NCBI GenBank assembly: GCA_914767885.1
Contig: CAJZBQ010000053.1
Location: 1,462,501 to 1,526,500, forward strand
Length of the DNA: 64,000 bases
Direction: 5' to 3'
From: Blepharisma stoltei
Taxonomy: Eukaryota; Ciliophora; Heterotrichea; Heterotrichida; Blepharismidae
Shown here: piece after piece, positions 1 to 10,000 of the stretch
How the letters are laid out: every line of letters starts with the position of its first letter
How positions within the stretch are numbered: position 1 is the stretch's first letter
The notes under the pieces: generated by a model
What the model saw: only the letters and a program-made list of their open reading frames with translations
Database searches by the model: none
What the model was told of the DNA's origin: nothing
Program-made: the position numbers and the translations under genes

Positions 1-502
1 TAGAAGGAATTTGTTCGCTTGAGTCGCAATATTGCTGGACATCCTCATCAAAGAGTCCTTTATTGAAATCCCCTAGCTCTCTTGCAGAAACAAATGGTTC
101 ACCTGATCCAAAAATTCTTCTTTCAACGCAAAAATTGCCTTGCTCGTTAGTAGAATCTACTTCTGTTTTTCTCGCAAATCCTCTTATGAAATGATCCCCT
201 CATGACTCAGCTAAGACATCAACATTAAAAGCTTGACCAAATGTGACACTATCGTGCCCAGAATACACTTTGATTCTTTCTCCGCTATTTAAAAATGATG
301 CTAATAGTATAGACGAGGAATATGCACAGTGTATTTCTCGGATTAAATTCAAATCTTCGATCTCATTTCGTTCTTTTACTTCTTGAGTAATTTTTTTGGC
401 TTGTGTGAAGCTTGCACGAAATTTAGGAGAAAATAAGTGGACTAATAGATCAGTTGGGTTTTTGGTGAAGGGCTGAAAATTTCTTTTGATAAATTTAATC
501 AT
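1..502 (-). CDS. Hypothetical protein, 5' part only
   Basis: This open frame starts at an ATG at 500-502 and runs leftwards off the window, so about 167 N-terminal residues are visible. A TGA at 197-199 must be read as Trp for the frame to continue, which fits all other genes here. The visible part is charged and soluble, with no signal peptide and no recognised domain. The N-terminus is basic (MIKFIKRNFQPF) and is followed by a helical stretch rich in Lys and Glu. The start codon lies only about 25 bp from the C-rich element at 527-1780, which therefore sits in the promoter or 5' leader region. I do not recognise the family. Confidence 0.6.
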
Positions 503-540
503 AATATTGATATTTTTAAAGATGGTTGGTCAAGCACAGA

Positions 541-760
541 TGCCAACCCCCCCACCCACCCCTACCCTACCCCTACCCCCACCCCCCACCCCCCCCCCCC
601 CCCCACCCCCACCCCCACCCCACCCCCCCCACCCCCACCCCCACCCCCACCCCCACCCCCACCCCCCTAGTATATATGTATCACACCCCCACCCCCTATG
701 TTAATAGATCCCACCCCACCCCCCCACCCCTCCACCCCCCAGCCCCTCTATCATATAGGT
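541..760. repeat. Poly-C / CCCCCA low-complexity arm
   Basis: This is the left arm of the 527-1780 element, almost wholly C with spaced A (CCCCCA and CCCCCCA units). It is interrupted by two ATATGTATCACACC-like units. It mirrors the G-rich arm at 1547-1760 on the other strand. Homopolymer lengths here are prone to sequencing error. Confidence 0.9.
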
Positions 761-1001
761 AAACATATAAGTAGCAAATCTTAGAAATAAGAGATACAAG
801 AAAATTTTAGTTAATTCATAAATGGATTCATAAATAGATTCATAAATAAATATTAATGATCATAAGTATATTTAGCATAGACTGATATAGCCAATATATT
901 AGTAATACATTTAAAATAAAATAATTGCAAAAAACTTATTACATAGAAAGGAATCAATAAATGACTCAAAAAATATTTTGATATCTCTATAAAGTCTTTT
1001 A

Positions 1002-1351
1002 CTTCCCCCATTTAATAACGAACACACTTTTTTAGTTCGTTATTAAATGGGTCTAACTTATAAAATTTTTGGGAAAAAAAATATATAAAAATTATATTAA
1101 ATATCTATGATTTTTTATATAAAAATTTCAATAAAGGGTTAATAATAAAAAAGTAAATGATGGCAACATAAAGAGAAAGCGCCTAAATTCATGCGAAAAA
1201 ATAATTATTGCTAACTCCTCCCTCCGTGAGTGAACAAAACCATTAGAAAAGTCCCTCACTCTTCGTGAGCAAACAAAAATTTTTTTAATAAAAAATTTTT
1301 TTTATGGAAAAAAAAATGACTGTTTTGTTCGTTATTAAATGGCGGGAGCTA
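1002..1351. mobile_element. Family C MITE-like element (TA-bounded), nested
   Basis: The element is bounded by TA at 1000-1001 and 1350-1351. The left end CCCCCATTTAATAACGAAC is followed directly by its own inverted copy (about 1035-1050), forming a hairpin. The right end is GTTCGTTATTAAATGGCGGG. Positions 1210-1320 contain a fragment that looks like a family A end (two copies of a CCGTGAGTGAAC-type repeat). The element has the same hairpin-end design as families A, B and D but a different outer sequence. It sits inside the C-rich element at 527-1780. Confidence 0.65.
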
Positions 1352-1546
1352 GCCTGCATTCTTTGGAAATTTTTTGACCTTTATATGATTTAAAACACGA
1401 GGTATGTGCTTGAAGGTTCATTGAAAATATGCTTCCTCGTTAGCAAACTGCATCCGATTTTTTTTTATCATCCCTATGACTTTGAATTTTTTATGCTGTG
1501 AGCAATTAATACGTTTTATTTGCCTTTAATACAGTTTACATTATAT

Positions 1547-1760
1547 AGGGGAGCGGGGGGTGGGGGTGGCATCTATTAATGTATTAATGGAATGGGGTGT
1601 GGGTGAGATCCATAGATGCAAGGGGGGTGGGGTGTGATCCATACAGGGGGTGGGGGTGTGATCCATACAGGGGGTGGGGGTGTGATCCATACAGGGGTGG
1701 GGGTGTGATGCATACATCCAAACTGGGGGGGTGTGGGTAGGGGGGGTGGGGGTGGGGGGG
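1547..1760. repeat. G-rich tandem repeat arm (about 24-bp units)
   Basis: This is the right arm of the 527-1780 element. Units of the form GGGGGTGTGATCCATACAGG recur about four times between 1620 and 1715, followed by more degenerate copies. It is the inverted counterpart of the arm at 541-760. Confidence 0.85.
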
Positions 1761-1780
1761 TTGGCATCTGTGCTTGACCA

Positions 1781-2287
1781 GATGGTCTAGAAAATACTAT
1801 AATGATAATTTTAAATTTTATTGATAAAGATAGGAAATTGATGAGAATATCGAAGGTGTTGATGATTAAAAAGTTGAAGGGTTGATACCTCTGAGTCCAA
1901 TGTTAACACTTTGAAGAGGTGCATTGCTTATTTAATTATATCTAATCTCCTGATGCAATTTTTTATTTCTGTAGCTTCAAAATCCGAATTTAATTTTTAT
2001 TTTACCTAAATTTCTACTCAATCATTTTTGCACCCCTGTCCTCATAATTATCATAAATTACTATAAGTTCTTACTCATATATTAATTACTATTTTATATA
2101 TGCTTTAATGCTTCAATATACGATTTATTTCATAACTTAATTAAATTCTCCTCATCCCCTTCCCTTTCTGCATTTTTTGAAAGATCATAAGAAACTATTT
2201 ATTGGTTTGCCAAGCTAATTGATAAGATATTATTTATTTTAAAAAGTCCAGTGACATGCTTTATTGAAAAAATTCTGATTCCAATCA
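1781..2287. other. Intergenic AT-rich stretch
   Basis: This is unique AT-rich sequence between the C-rich element and the coiled-coil gene. No open frame longer than chance, no RNA gene and no repeat was recognised. Confidence 0.6.
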
Positions 2288-3762
2288 ATGTCTTTAAGCA
2301 CGTGCGTACAAAGTGATAGATGGCTTTCCAATAGCATCAATGAAAGTTACGAAAGCATGCCAATTAAAGAATATGAGCAAACTGATCCTGAACTAGCTGA
2401 GCTAGAAAATTTATCACGAAATTTGGCTAGCAAGCTAGAAAGAATAAATGACGACATAAATGTGCTGAAGAAAAGAAAAGATAAGTGCCAAGACAAAACT
2501 GAGAAGTAAAATTAATATAGACTTGAAGAAGAGAATTGCTTATTAGAAAAAGAAAATGAAGAGCTAGAAGAAGAAATAAAGCAATTAGAAAGGACGCTGT
2601 ATTTGTGACAGCACCAAGAGCAAATGAAGTCTCCAAAGCATAAACCTAAGCAAAGTTCTGCAATTAACAGAGTCCCTGCGCTTGTATCAACTTCTTTTTT
2701 AAATAAATCTTTATCAATGAAAAGTGAAGAAGATCCAGAAGACGATCTTGGCATTGTAGAAGCCATACATAAGCAAATTATTGAAATGAGAAATACTTTT
2801 CAAGACCAAGCTATTGTCTTGTACCAGTTACAAGATTTTGTGAATGAAACTTATAACGATCGCATTGAATTTCAGAAAATAGTGATGGAAGTAGAAAATG
2901 ATAAGAAAAAAGCTTCAAAGTTAATTGAAGATTATTATGTTAAGAAAGCGACAACTTTTGAGTCTATGAAACAAGAAAGATCTTCGCTTTTCGGCGGAAG
3001 CATAGTTAAAAGTGAAGAAGACATGACTTTTGGCATGCATGAAAATTCTACCCCCTCCATGAGCGAACAAAAAAAAATTGTTTGGGTTATTTTTTTTTAA
3101 AAAAAATTTCTAAATAAATTTTATCGTAAATTTATTTTAGATTTACAAATCCCAGAGATTTCATTGTGCTGGTTATCATCTATTTATCAAAATATTTTTC
3201 ATGAAAAGTTATATTTAAAAACAGTTTGCTCGTTGACAGAGATGGTTTTTGGGCAAAAAACAGTGATCTTTCCTTGGTTTTGTTCGCTCAAGGAGAGGAA
3301 GTAAGGATTTTTGTAAATATATTATCAAAATTAGTCCAAAAGAACGAAAAGTTAAGAAAAATTTGTTTTGCCAGTATATTAATTCGAAGAAGCACAATAT
3401 TAAAAATGCCAGTTAGGGATAGGTCCTAGCTCCTGCTCAAACAGGATGGACCTATAAACCGAGTTTAGTGAGAGAAGTCAATCTTCTTGAGAGTCTCGGC
3501 TTGAAGAGAAGGGTTGGTGCTGAGGCTGGCATTGACTAGAGAAGTCTTAACGGGCTTATTAACTTTAACGGTGTTCACCTACCGTTGTTCAGAGCTGCTA
3601 ATTTAGCTGAACCTCAAGTAAAGGGGACTTTATAGGCATTTAAAATGCTAGAGTAATTCAATAAACTTAAACTTAAACTTAAATTCGAAGAAAAAAAAAG
3701 CGTTAATGAAAAACTCTGCACTTTATAGAACACATATTCTGATGCTGCATATGGACTGCTAA
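2288..3762 (+). CDS. Coiled-coil protein, interrupted by an intron, an IES and a retroposon
   Basis: The coding segments are 2288-2505, 2521-3050, 3304-3391 and 3693-3762, giving 301 residues and a TAA stop. The first gap is a 15-nt intron. The second (3051-3303) is a TA-bounded family A IES, and the third (3392-3692) is a retroposon plus one target duplication. Total coding length is divisible by three after removal. Residues 40 to 120 are Glu/Lys/Leu-rich with coiled-coil periodicity (ELENLSRNL, ENCLLEKENEELEEEI). TGA at 2607 reads as Trp. The central part has a second helical region (IVEAIHKQIIEMRNTF). The C-terminus is basic (NSKKKKALMKN). No catalytic domain was recognised; a structural or cytoskeletal role is only a guess. 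Both inserts lie in the last third of the gene, so an unprocessed transcript would lose the C-terminus. Confidence 0.7.
2506..2520 (+). other. 15-nt spliceosomal intron
   Basis: GTAAAATTAATATAG splits an AAA codon in the coiled-coil gene. It contains in-frame stops, and removal fuses two coiled-coil segments in frame. It matches the other five introns in the window in length and GTA...TAG form. Confidence 0.9.
3051..3303. mobile_element. IES, diverged family A MITE (253 bp)
   Basis: The IES is bounded by TA (3049-3050 and 3302-3303). The left end CCCCCTCCATGAGCGAAC and the right end GTTCGCTCAAGGAGAGG are diverged family A termini. The interior keeps the family A core ending in GAGATTTCATTGTG. 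Excision joins AAT TCT to AAG GAT in frame. Confidence 0.8.
3392..3692 (+). mobile_element. Retroposon R1 (short, about 290 bp)
   Basis: This GC-richer insert is flanked by direct repeats AATTCGAAGAA (3381-3391 and 3682-3692). It ends in a tandem tail of three ACTTAA units just before the second duplication. The interval includes one duplication copy. Removing 301 bp restores the coiled-coil frame. It is shorter than the other ten retroposons, so it may be truncated or a separate subfamily. Confidence 0.7.
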
Positions 3763-3806
3763 ATTCAAGTAATTTATGTATTCACGTATTTAAATAATCA
3801 TTTAAT

Positions 3807-4073
3807 ATGGAAACTGGGTGTTTTTCTTTTCACCATAGTCTGACGAAGATTAATGAGATCGCAATTATCAATAACCCTGCAGTTTATTTCATTATAGGCT
3901 TATTTGTGCTATATATAATATGCCTTATATTAGGAAATAAAGCTGATAACAAAAAGCCTCTCTCTAATGTAAAAAGGCCTGCATCAACCTCAAGAAGTGA
4001 CTTTTATGTGGCTCCATCTGAATTTAAAAATTTTGAAGAGGAATCAAGCGAGATTAGCAGAGTAGAGAACTAA
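3807..4073 (+). CDS. Small single-pass membrane protein
   Basis: This is an 88-residue frame with an ATG at 3807 and a TAA stop, uninterrupted. One strong hydrophobic helix spans about residues 24-43 (NPAVYFIIGLFVLYIICLIL) and is followed by a basic stretch (NKADNKKPLSNVKRP). The C-terminal tail is acidic and rich in Ser and Glu. By the positive-inside rule the C-terminus would face the cytosol. I recognise no family. It begins 44 bp after the stop of the coiled-coil gene, so they are close tandem neighbours on one strand. Being short, it could be spurious, but its composition and clean start and stop support a real gene. Confidence 0.5.
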   Translation: METGCFSFHHSLTKINEIAIINNPAVYFIIGLFVLYIICLILGNKADNKKPLSNVKRPASTSRSDFYVAPSEFKNFEEESSEISRVEN

Positions 4074-4641
4074 TTATTTAATTTGAGGGAAAATAATGGA
4101 AAAATTGACGTAAAATAAAAATCAACTAATGAATTTCACTTGATATGAGATATAATCTGCGATTTTTATAAGAGAAAAAATTTAAGCATAAATTTAACCT
4201 TAACTACTAAGATGCCATTGATTCGAGTTATGATTACTGATGACATAGTCAGTGCTATTGATACCATTAATATAATCACTAGCTAGTCTATCATTTGATT
4301 ATTGAATTATATTTATTAATTTTTATAAAAGCAAAGATTTGCCTTTGTGAATTTATTTACAAATTTTATTTCAATTGCCTCATGAGGACTATAAATATCA
4401 TGATATGTTTCATCAGATAAAATATAAATTTTGATTAGATAAAATTCAGCTAAAAGGTTCTTTTTATCGACTTATCACAAACTCCTATCTCAAAAAGTTA
4501 GCCGGAAAAATTGTTAAAGTATCAAATTTATTATTTCAAAATTTTATATAGACCTTTCTAATGGAAAACTCAAACTTGAAAAAGGTGAACAAATTCAATC
4601 CTATTTACTACACACACAATATCAGAGACTGATGAAATTAT
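4074..4641. other. Intergenic AT-rich stretch
   Basis: This is unique AT-rich sequence upstream of the folate-biopterin transporter gene. Nothing beyond low-complexity A/T runs was recognised; it presumably holds that gene's promoter. Confidence 0.6.
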
Positions 4642-6535
4642 ATGACTTCAACATTTGGGTTTAACTCACTTTTTATTCTGGCCATGGTCTATTGATCCCA
4701 AGGATTACGCCAATTCGGGGTTTTAGCTTCAACCTTATATTACATGGACGACTTAAAGCTTGACCCCGCAACTGCACAAATCATAAGAACTTTTACTTTT
4801 ACAGCTTGGTACATTAAGCCAGTATATGGGATGCTCAGTGACATATACATTAAATGGCGACGGCGAATCACCCCTTTTTCTCAACACCTGCAGCCGTAGT
4901 TCCCACAGGGCTACGCCACTTTGTGGAAGGGAATATGCGCTCGGGTGTATATCCGGCCAGATTTTGCTTGGTTTGGCGGAGTGCAATGATAAATTTGGTC
5001 AACTGCAGTTCATTCCAGGTCAAGGTTTTTACCTCAGGGGAAATGGAATTCAGAATTGGAAAGGGTGACCCAGCAACACCAAGGAGTACTACTTGATCCC
5101 TCGGGCTCTTCTCCAGCGTGATACTGGGCGTTCCTTCCAGGCTTTGGATTTCCATTTTGGTCGACAGCCTGACCAGAAAAATTTGTTTTTCAAATTTTCG
5201 GAAAAGGCGAACTCTGTTGACGTACGGCATGGTGACACAACTCATCCAAATACAGGCAGCGAGTGCAGGCCCTCATCTGTAAGAGCGAGACACTGAAGGT
5301 CGTGCACGATTGGTGGTGAGCAATCGAGTGGAACGTTTAATGGGTGAAGGTAGTCAAGGTAGTCCTTCGGGAATTACAGTGCACTTCTGATATAAGTAAT
5401 TGATGTTAATGTTAATGGGATGTTCAGTGATAATATACCAATTTTTGGGTACCGAAGGATAGCTTATATGATTTTGGCAAGCCTTTTAGGGATTTCAGCA
5501 TATTTGAGCATTTTATTTACTGCCAACCTTTATTGGGTTGTTTTTGCACTGATTTTAGGAGAGTTTGGGCAAGCTATTTCTGATGTAATCGCAGATGCCA
5601 TTATGGTGGAAGAGTCAAGAAAAGACCCAGTCGGAGGCTCCGGGTCTTTACAATCATTTTGCTGGATTACTCTTTCATTTGGAGGTTTTTTAGGATCTAT
5701 ATTAGGAGGACTATGCCTCAGCTATTTAAACCCGAAATATGTAATTGCTTCACAAGCGATTTGTCCATTTTTATGCTTGCTAGTATCAGTGAGGCTAGAT
5801 GAGGAACCTGTTTCAGACCCAATTTCTTTCCAAGCGATTTCTTCAAGAATGTGTATACTATGAGATGCTTGCAGAAAGCCTTCAATTTATAAACCTCTTA
5901 TTTTTATATTTTTATCAAACGCGCTTTCTCCATCATTCTATGAGCTGATGCTGTATTTTATGAAAAATGAGTTAGGTTTTAGCCCTATGCTACTATCTAC
6001 ACTAAATATTGTAGGGTATATAACCTTAGGATTTGGCGGATTTGCATACAACAGATTTTTCAAATTATGAAGTTTTCCGAAAATTTTGGGTACTGGACAA
6101 GTGCTCAGCTGTATTTGTGGGATTTTTGATATTTTATTTGTGCTGAAAGCTTATGAATATATACACTTTTCAGCTGTAGCTTTTGCTGTCAGTGGAGATA
6201 CTCTTAGTGGGATTATAAGCTTTACCTTTAAATCAATGCCTTTAATGGTTTTAAGTGGAAAGCTATGCCCAGAAGGTGTTGAAGCCACTCTCTTCGCACT
6301 TTTTGCATCAATCAGCAATTTTAGCTATGCAGTGTCAATATTTTTTGGAGGAATGCTTACACAATGGTTTAGGATTAGTGCAACAAATTTTGATTTAATT
6401 TGGATTCTTATGGCCATTCGAGCCCTTACCAAACTGCTTCCGTTGCCTTTCTTAGGGCTGCTACCTCAGGAAGAAACAAAAAATGAGGATGAAATTATAG
6501 AGTTAGAAGTATTAGATGAGCCATTTACTGTGTAA
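4642..6535 (+). CDS. Folate-biopterin transporter family (BT1/FBT, MFS fold), split by retroposon
   Basis: The coding segments are 4642-4841 and 5431-6535, giving 434 residues, typical for the BT1/FBT branch of the major facilitator superfamily. The family moves folates or pterins across membranes. The start region has YWSQGLRQFGVLAS and DLKLDPATAQ. Next comes the hallmark WYIKPVYGMLSD loop, which continues after the insert as NIPIFGYRR; this is the conserved SD-x-PIFGYRR loop between helices 2 and 3. About twelve hydrophobic helices follow, and the C-terminus is short and acidic. Three TGA codons (at about 4693, 5862 and 6067) read as Trp. The retroposon R2 falls inside the SD/NIPIFGYRR loop; removing 589 bp gives an exact family match there. 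The substrate is inferred from family only. Confidence 0.88.
4842..5430 (+). mobile_element. Retroposon R2 in transporter exon
   Basis: This GC-rich insert is flanked by near-identical 14-bp repeats, GGGATGCTCAGTGA (4828-4841) and GGGATGTTCAGTGA (5417-5430). It begins CATATACATTAAATGGCGAC and ends in a GTTAAT tandem tail (about 5400-5416). The internal sequence is shared with R5 and R11 (the GCGTGA-ACTGGGCGTT block at about 5117). The duplication itself contains no TA. Small frames inside it (4753-5296) are not genes. Confidence 0.85.
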
Positions 6536-6584
6536 TTAAATTATCAACTCTAAATGGAATTTTTTGTCTAGAAGTTAATTATTA

Positions 6585-7002
6585 ACTCCCCCCCCCCCCT
6601 CCGTGAGCGAACAAAACCATTAGAAAAATCGCCATTTTTTGACCAAAAACCCACCCTCCGTGAGTGAACAAAAACCCACCCTCCGTGAGTGAACAAAAAT
6701 TTTTTTAATAGAAAAAATTTTAATGAAAAAAATTTTGATATATAAGTGATAATTAGTATAAATGAAATCTAGAGCTAATTCTGTTTAATTTTAAACAAAT
6801 TGCGTTTTAAAACATAAATTTTGCAAATTAAATTAATATTTGCTTCCCAATTTTTGCAAATTAGGATTTTTTTTAAATTTCGAAAAAAATATTTTTTATA
6901 AAATTTATATATAAATTTTTTTTTAAAAAAAAAAATTAACCCCCCTCCGTGAGCGAACAAATTTTTTTTTGTTCGCTCACGGGGGGGGGGGGGGGGGGAG
7001 TA
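6585..7002. mobile_element. Intergenic family A MITE/IES (418 bp)
   Basis: The element is bounded by TA at 6583-6584 and 7001-7002. The left end is a poly-C run then CTCCGTGAGCGAACAAAA. Two further direct copies (CTCCGTGAGTGAACAAAA) follow at about 6654 and 6679. The right end is a hairpin, CCGTGAGCGAAC...GTTCGCTCACGG, closing with a poly-G run. The interior core AGAGCTAATTCTGTTTAA matches all full-length family A copies. It lies between the transporter and ATG2 genes. Confidence 0.88.
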
Positions 7003-7069
7003 AGTAAAAATTTCTATATCAGAATTTTCAGTAATTTGGGTTTAAATTCAACCCTCGTCTCTATAAAAA

Positions 7070-10000
7070 ATGTCTATTCTGACAAGACCAGTCGTTGAGC
7101 TTGCAAGCTATATTTTGACTAAGCTCCATGGTGGTTTTCTATTAGACCAATTTGATCACAAGCAATTAAAAACAAATCTTGTCGATGGCGTTTACATGTT
7201 AAAAGATTTGCGGTTAAATCCGGCAACATGTTAAATGACTGTGGAAATTTAAAATACGACATCTCCTAAGGGAAAATTTGTTCGAATCATTTTTGATAGT
7301 GAGACATTTGACCGGAAAAAACGTTAAATTTGGCCAAAATTTGTACACTATTTTAAAAATTCTCGACTAAAAGTACTTCGTGAAATGCACACTATCAAAA
7401 ATACACTATCATTCTACCTGCACCCGTTAAATCCAGAACAAATAAACAAAAATTTAAAAGATAGCCCTCTGCATATATCAAAAGGATCAATAAGCCAATG
7501 CACTCTTAAATTCCCTTCATTACTAAGACTTGCGAGTGACCCGACTTCTATAAATATTCAAGGTGCAATCATCGAATTTTGCAGCGCTAAGGAATCTGGG
7601 TTTCCTGTTTTGAGAGGCCAGCTTTTTGCTTCTCTGAATGAAAGTGAAGAAGATTTACAAGGTGTAACCCTCCTTACCAAAGCAATAGGAAATTTTCTAT
7701 CCAGCACAAGCCTGAGAATCAATGTTTTGATAATCAGGATCCGAAATAAGCCAGCGGATAAGGAATTTATTCAGATCTCAATTCCTTCATTGCAACTAAT
7801 AGATTTAGATTCTGAAGAAACAGACGGAAAACACAAATTAATGACGATTCAAGGTCTCTGTGCCAGCATTCTGCATGAAGAAGTAGAAGTGCCAGTGTCT
7901 TCTGATTATTCAAATATTTGCTCGTTTGAAAATGATATAAGTTTTCGCATAAAAATTTCAAGGGAATTGCTGAAAATTGACAGTGAGATTGATGTTAATG
8001 TTAATGTTAAGACGATGTGTATTTAAGGTCCCTACTTCCATGCGTGGCATTCCTCCGCGCTCCTTAAGGAGCCGTGCCGGCACGAGCGAAAAGGATGGAC
8101 TTCCATCACTGGTTCTCTGAGCCCAGGCCGAAACCCCTGGTTTCTCGGTAGTGGGTTGCCCTATTGGGTCGTCAGCCGACCTTTGCCGGGCACCACCATT
8201 TCCAACTCAGCCTTCCGCCCCGAATTACGCCAGTCTTTGCCTCCGGTTGGCCAGATCGCCCCATTTTATTGGGACCCTTTTGTACTGGAGAGACCGCCTT
8301 CTTGGTTGTCTAGTCTGCCTTCCCCTTTTCCCAGCTTATCCGCTTGAGAAAATACTCAACCGCTTCCGCGATTCGGGCAGACCACTATAGCAGCTTGAGC
8401 AAGTAATTTCACCCTGCTCCATTTCGGGCGCCCACTGGCTAGGGCGCTGCTGGAAAAAGAAGATGCTCCTAACTGCCCTGGGATCTGGACAAGATCAGCG
8501 GGTCCGTGTTTGTCCCTGGTCGCCACCAGGGTCCAGATACTGCTGGGCTAAGTCTCTTCTTCAGAAAACCATGCCCGGATATACATGGGTTACCGTCACT
8601 GAGAGGACGGGTCGGTCGCCATACGCCATTTTATGTATATGACAGTGAGATTGATAATTTGAATTTTATCGTAGGGTTTGATCAGATGATGGCAATGCTA
8701 AGGATAGCTTTATCTATGCAGAAAAGCGATATTTTGATTGATGAAGCAGAAGTGATTGCTAATGACAACTCTGAGGACTCTGATGAAGAAATAAAGCAAG
8801 CTATTGAGAACCCTGAAAATTATATAGATATAAGGAAAAAAGAAATCAAACTGAGTTTATCAAATTTTAATTTAGCAGTTCTTGTTAACGAGCACGCAGA
8901 GTTTGTAAAAGTTTGGAATGCGAGTTTTGATAATTTGGCATCAATACCTGGGTCTTATATTCATGTAAATTTAGCAGGCTTATCTGTTTTCAGCTCTCAT
9001 TCAACTAGGATAAGACTAGGAAGTTTTCAAATAGCTCACCATCACTTAGTGAACCAACCAGACCTTGATTCTTCAGAATTGTTCAAGTCTGCCAGGGAAT
9101 CTTTTAACTCAGATTTTTTCAGATCTCGTGACTCCTTAAACTGGTCCATTGATACTAACTCCCAGCATTTTTGTATAAATTCTGTAGTAGCTATAAAGCC
9201 AATATTTAATTTTCAAGAAAAATATAGTGTGAATATAGAATTTAAGGATACCGAATCAAGATATGAAATTGGTGAAATTGATATAAATATTGACAATGTT
9301 TTATTAGAATGCCTCCAAGCTTTTTCTATTTATTCTAATAAGGCTCCCAGTGAAGAAAGTAGTGGAGAAGTTACACTAATTCTTGATATTCCAATGATTA
9401 AATTGGAATATAGGCACTATCATATAGAAAGCCATGCACCAAGATGCTGCTGTGAACAAAGTCAGCTGTGATCGTTAGGAGGGGAGATTCAGGAATTATT
9501 ATGGCACAATTCATTGAAGTCGTCATCGCTGAAGATCAACACGGTGAGTTTCAGAAGTAAAGAAAATAATACTGAACGCGATATTTTAAAGGGTAATAAA
9601 TTATTATATGAAATTGGGAAGGTTGGATTATTGGAGCCTTATCAAGAAGGGAAAAAACCACTAGAATTTTTGGATTATTATGCTGAAGGACAAGGAAATA
9701 TACGAATATTCATAGGAAACAAAGCGATTGAGCCTTATTCTTCTCTTGAGGGCGAGTCGCCTAATATAAAGTACCATGAAATCGATAAAAAAAATGAATA
9801 CTTAGCTATTAGCAAATGTTTTACATATAACAAGCTCCTGCTGCATTCACTAGAAATATGGCTTGATCCAAGCACACTAAAAAAGGTGATATCTCTAATC
9901 CCGCAATCTTCATCCAAATCTGAAGTAAATCTAAATACTGATTATTACTCCTACACAATTGAAAACGCAAATATCCATTTATATGAAAATATAAGCAACC

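Larger units (their letters stand above)
527..1780. mobile_element. C-rich transposon-like element with terminal inverted repeats and 6-bp target duplication
   Basis: The left end TGGTCAAGCACAGATGCCAA (527-546) recurs as its reverse complement at the right end (1761-1780). Both ends continue into long C-rich (left) or G-rich (right) arms. The element is bracketed by GATGGT at 521-526 and 1781-1786, a clean 6-bp target site duplication. The arms contain tandem units of about 24 bp built on GGATCACACCCCCACC. The interior is AT-rich and carries a nested family C element (1002-1351). No coding capacity is seen; proline/histidine-rich frames across the arms are repeat translations. Confidence 0.75.

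Noticed and set aside
486..762. Two overlapping Pro/His-rich open frames, and a similar one at 1576-1767
   Set aside because: They are translations of C-rich and G-rich repeat arms of a transposon-like element; no start context or domain supports a protein.
4753..5296. Several open frames on both strands inside the folate-biopterin transporter
   Set aside because: They lie wholly or mostly within retroposon R2, which is GC-rich and so lacks AT-rich stops. None resembles a reverse transcriptase or other known protein.
8151..8640. Open frames and an apparent start at 8506 for the downstream ATG2 part
   Set aside because: The first 45 codons of that frame are retroposon R3 sequence; the ATG2 frame really continues from 7993.
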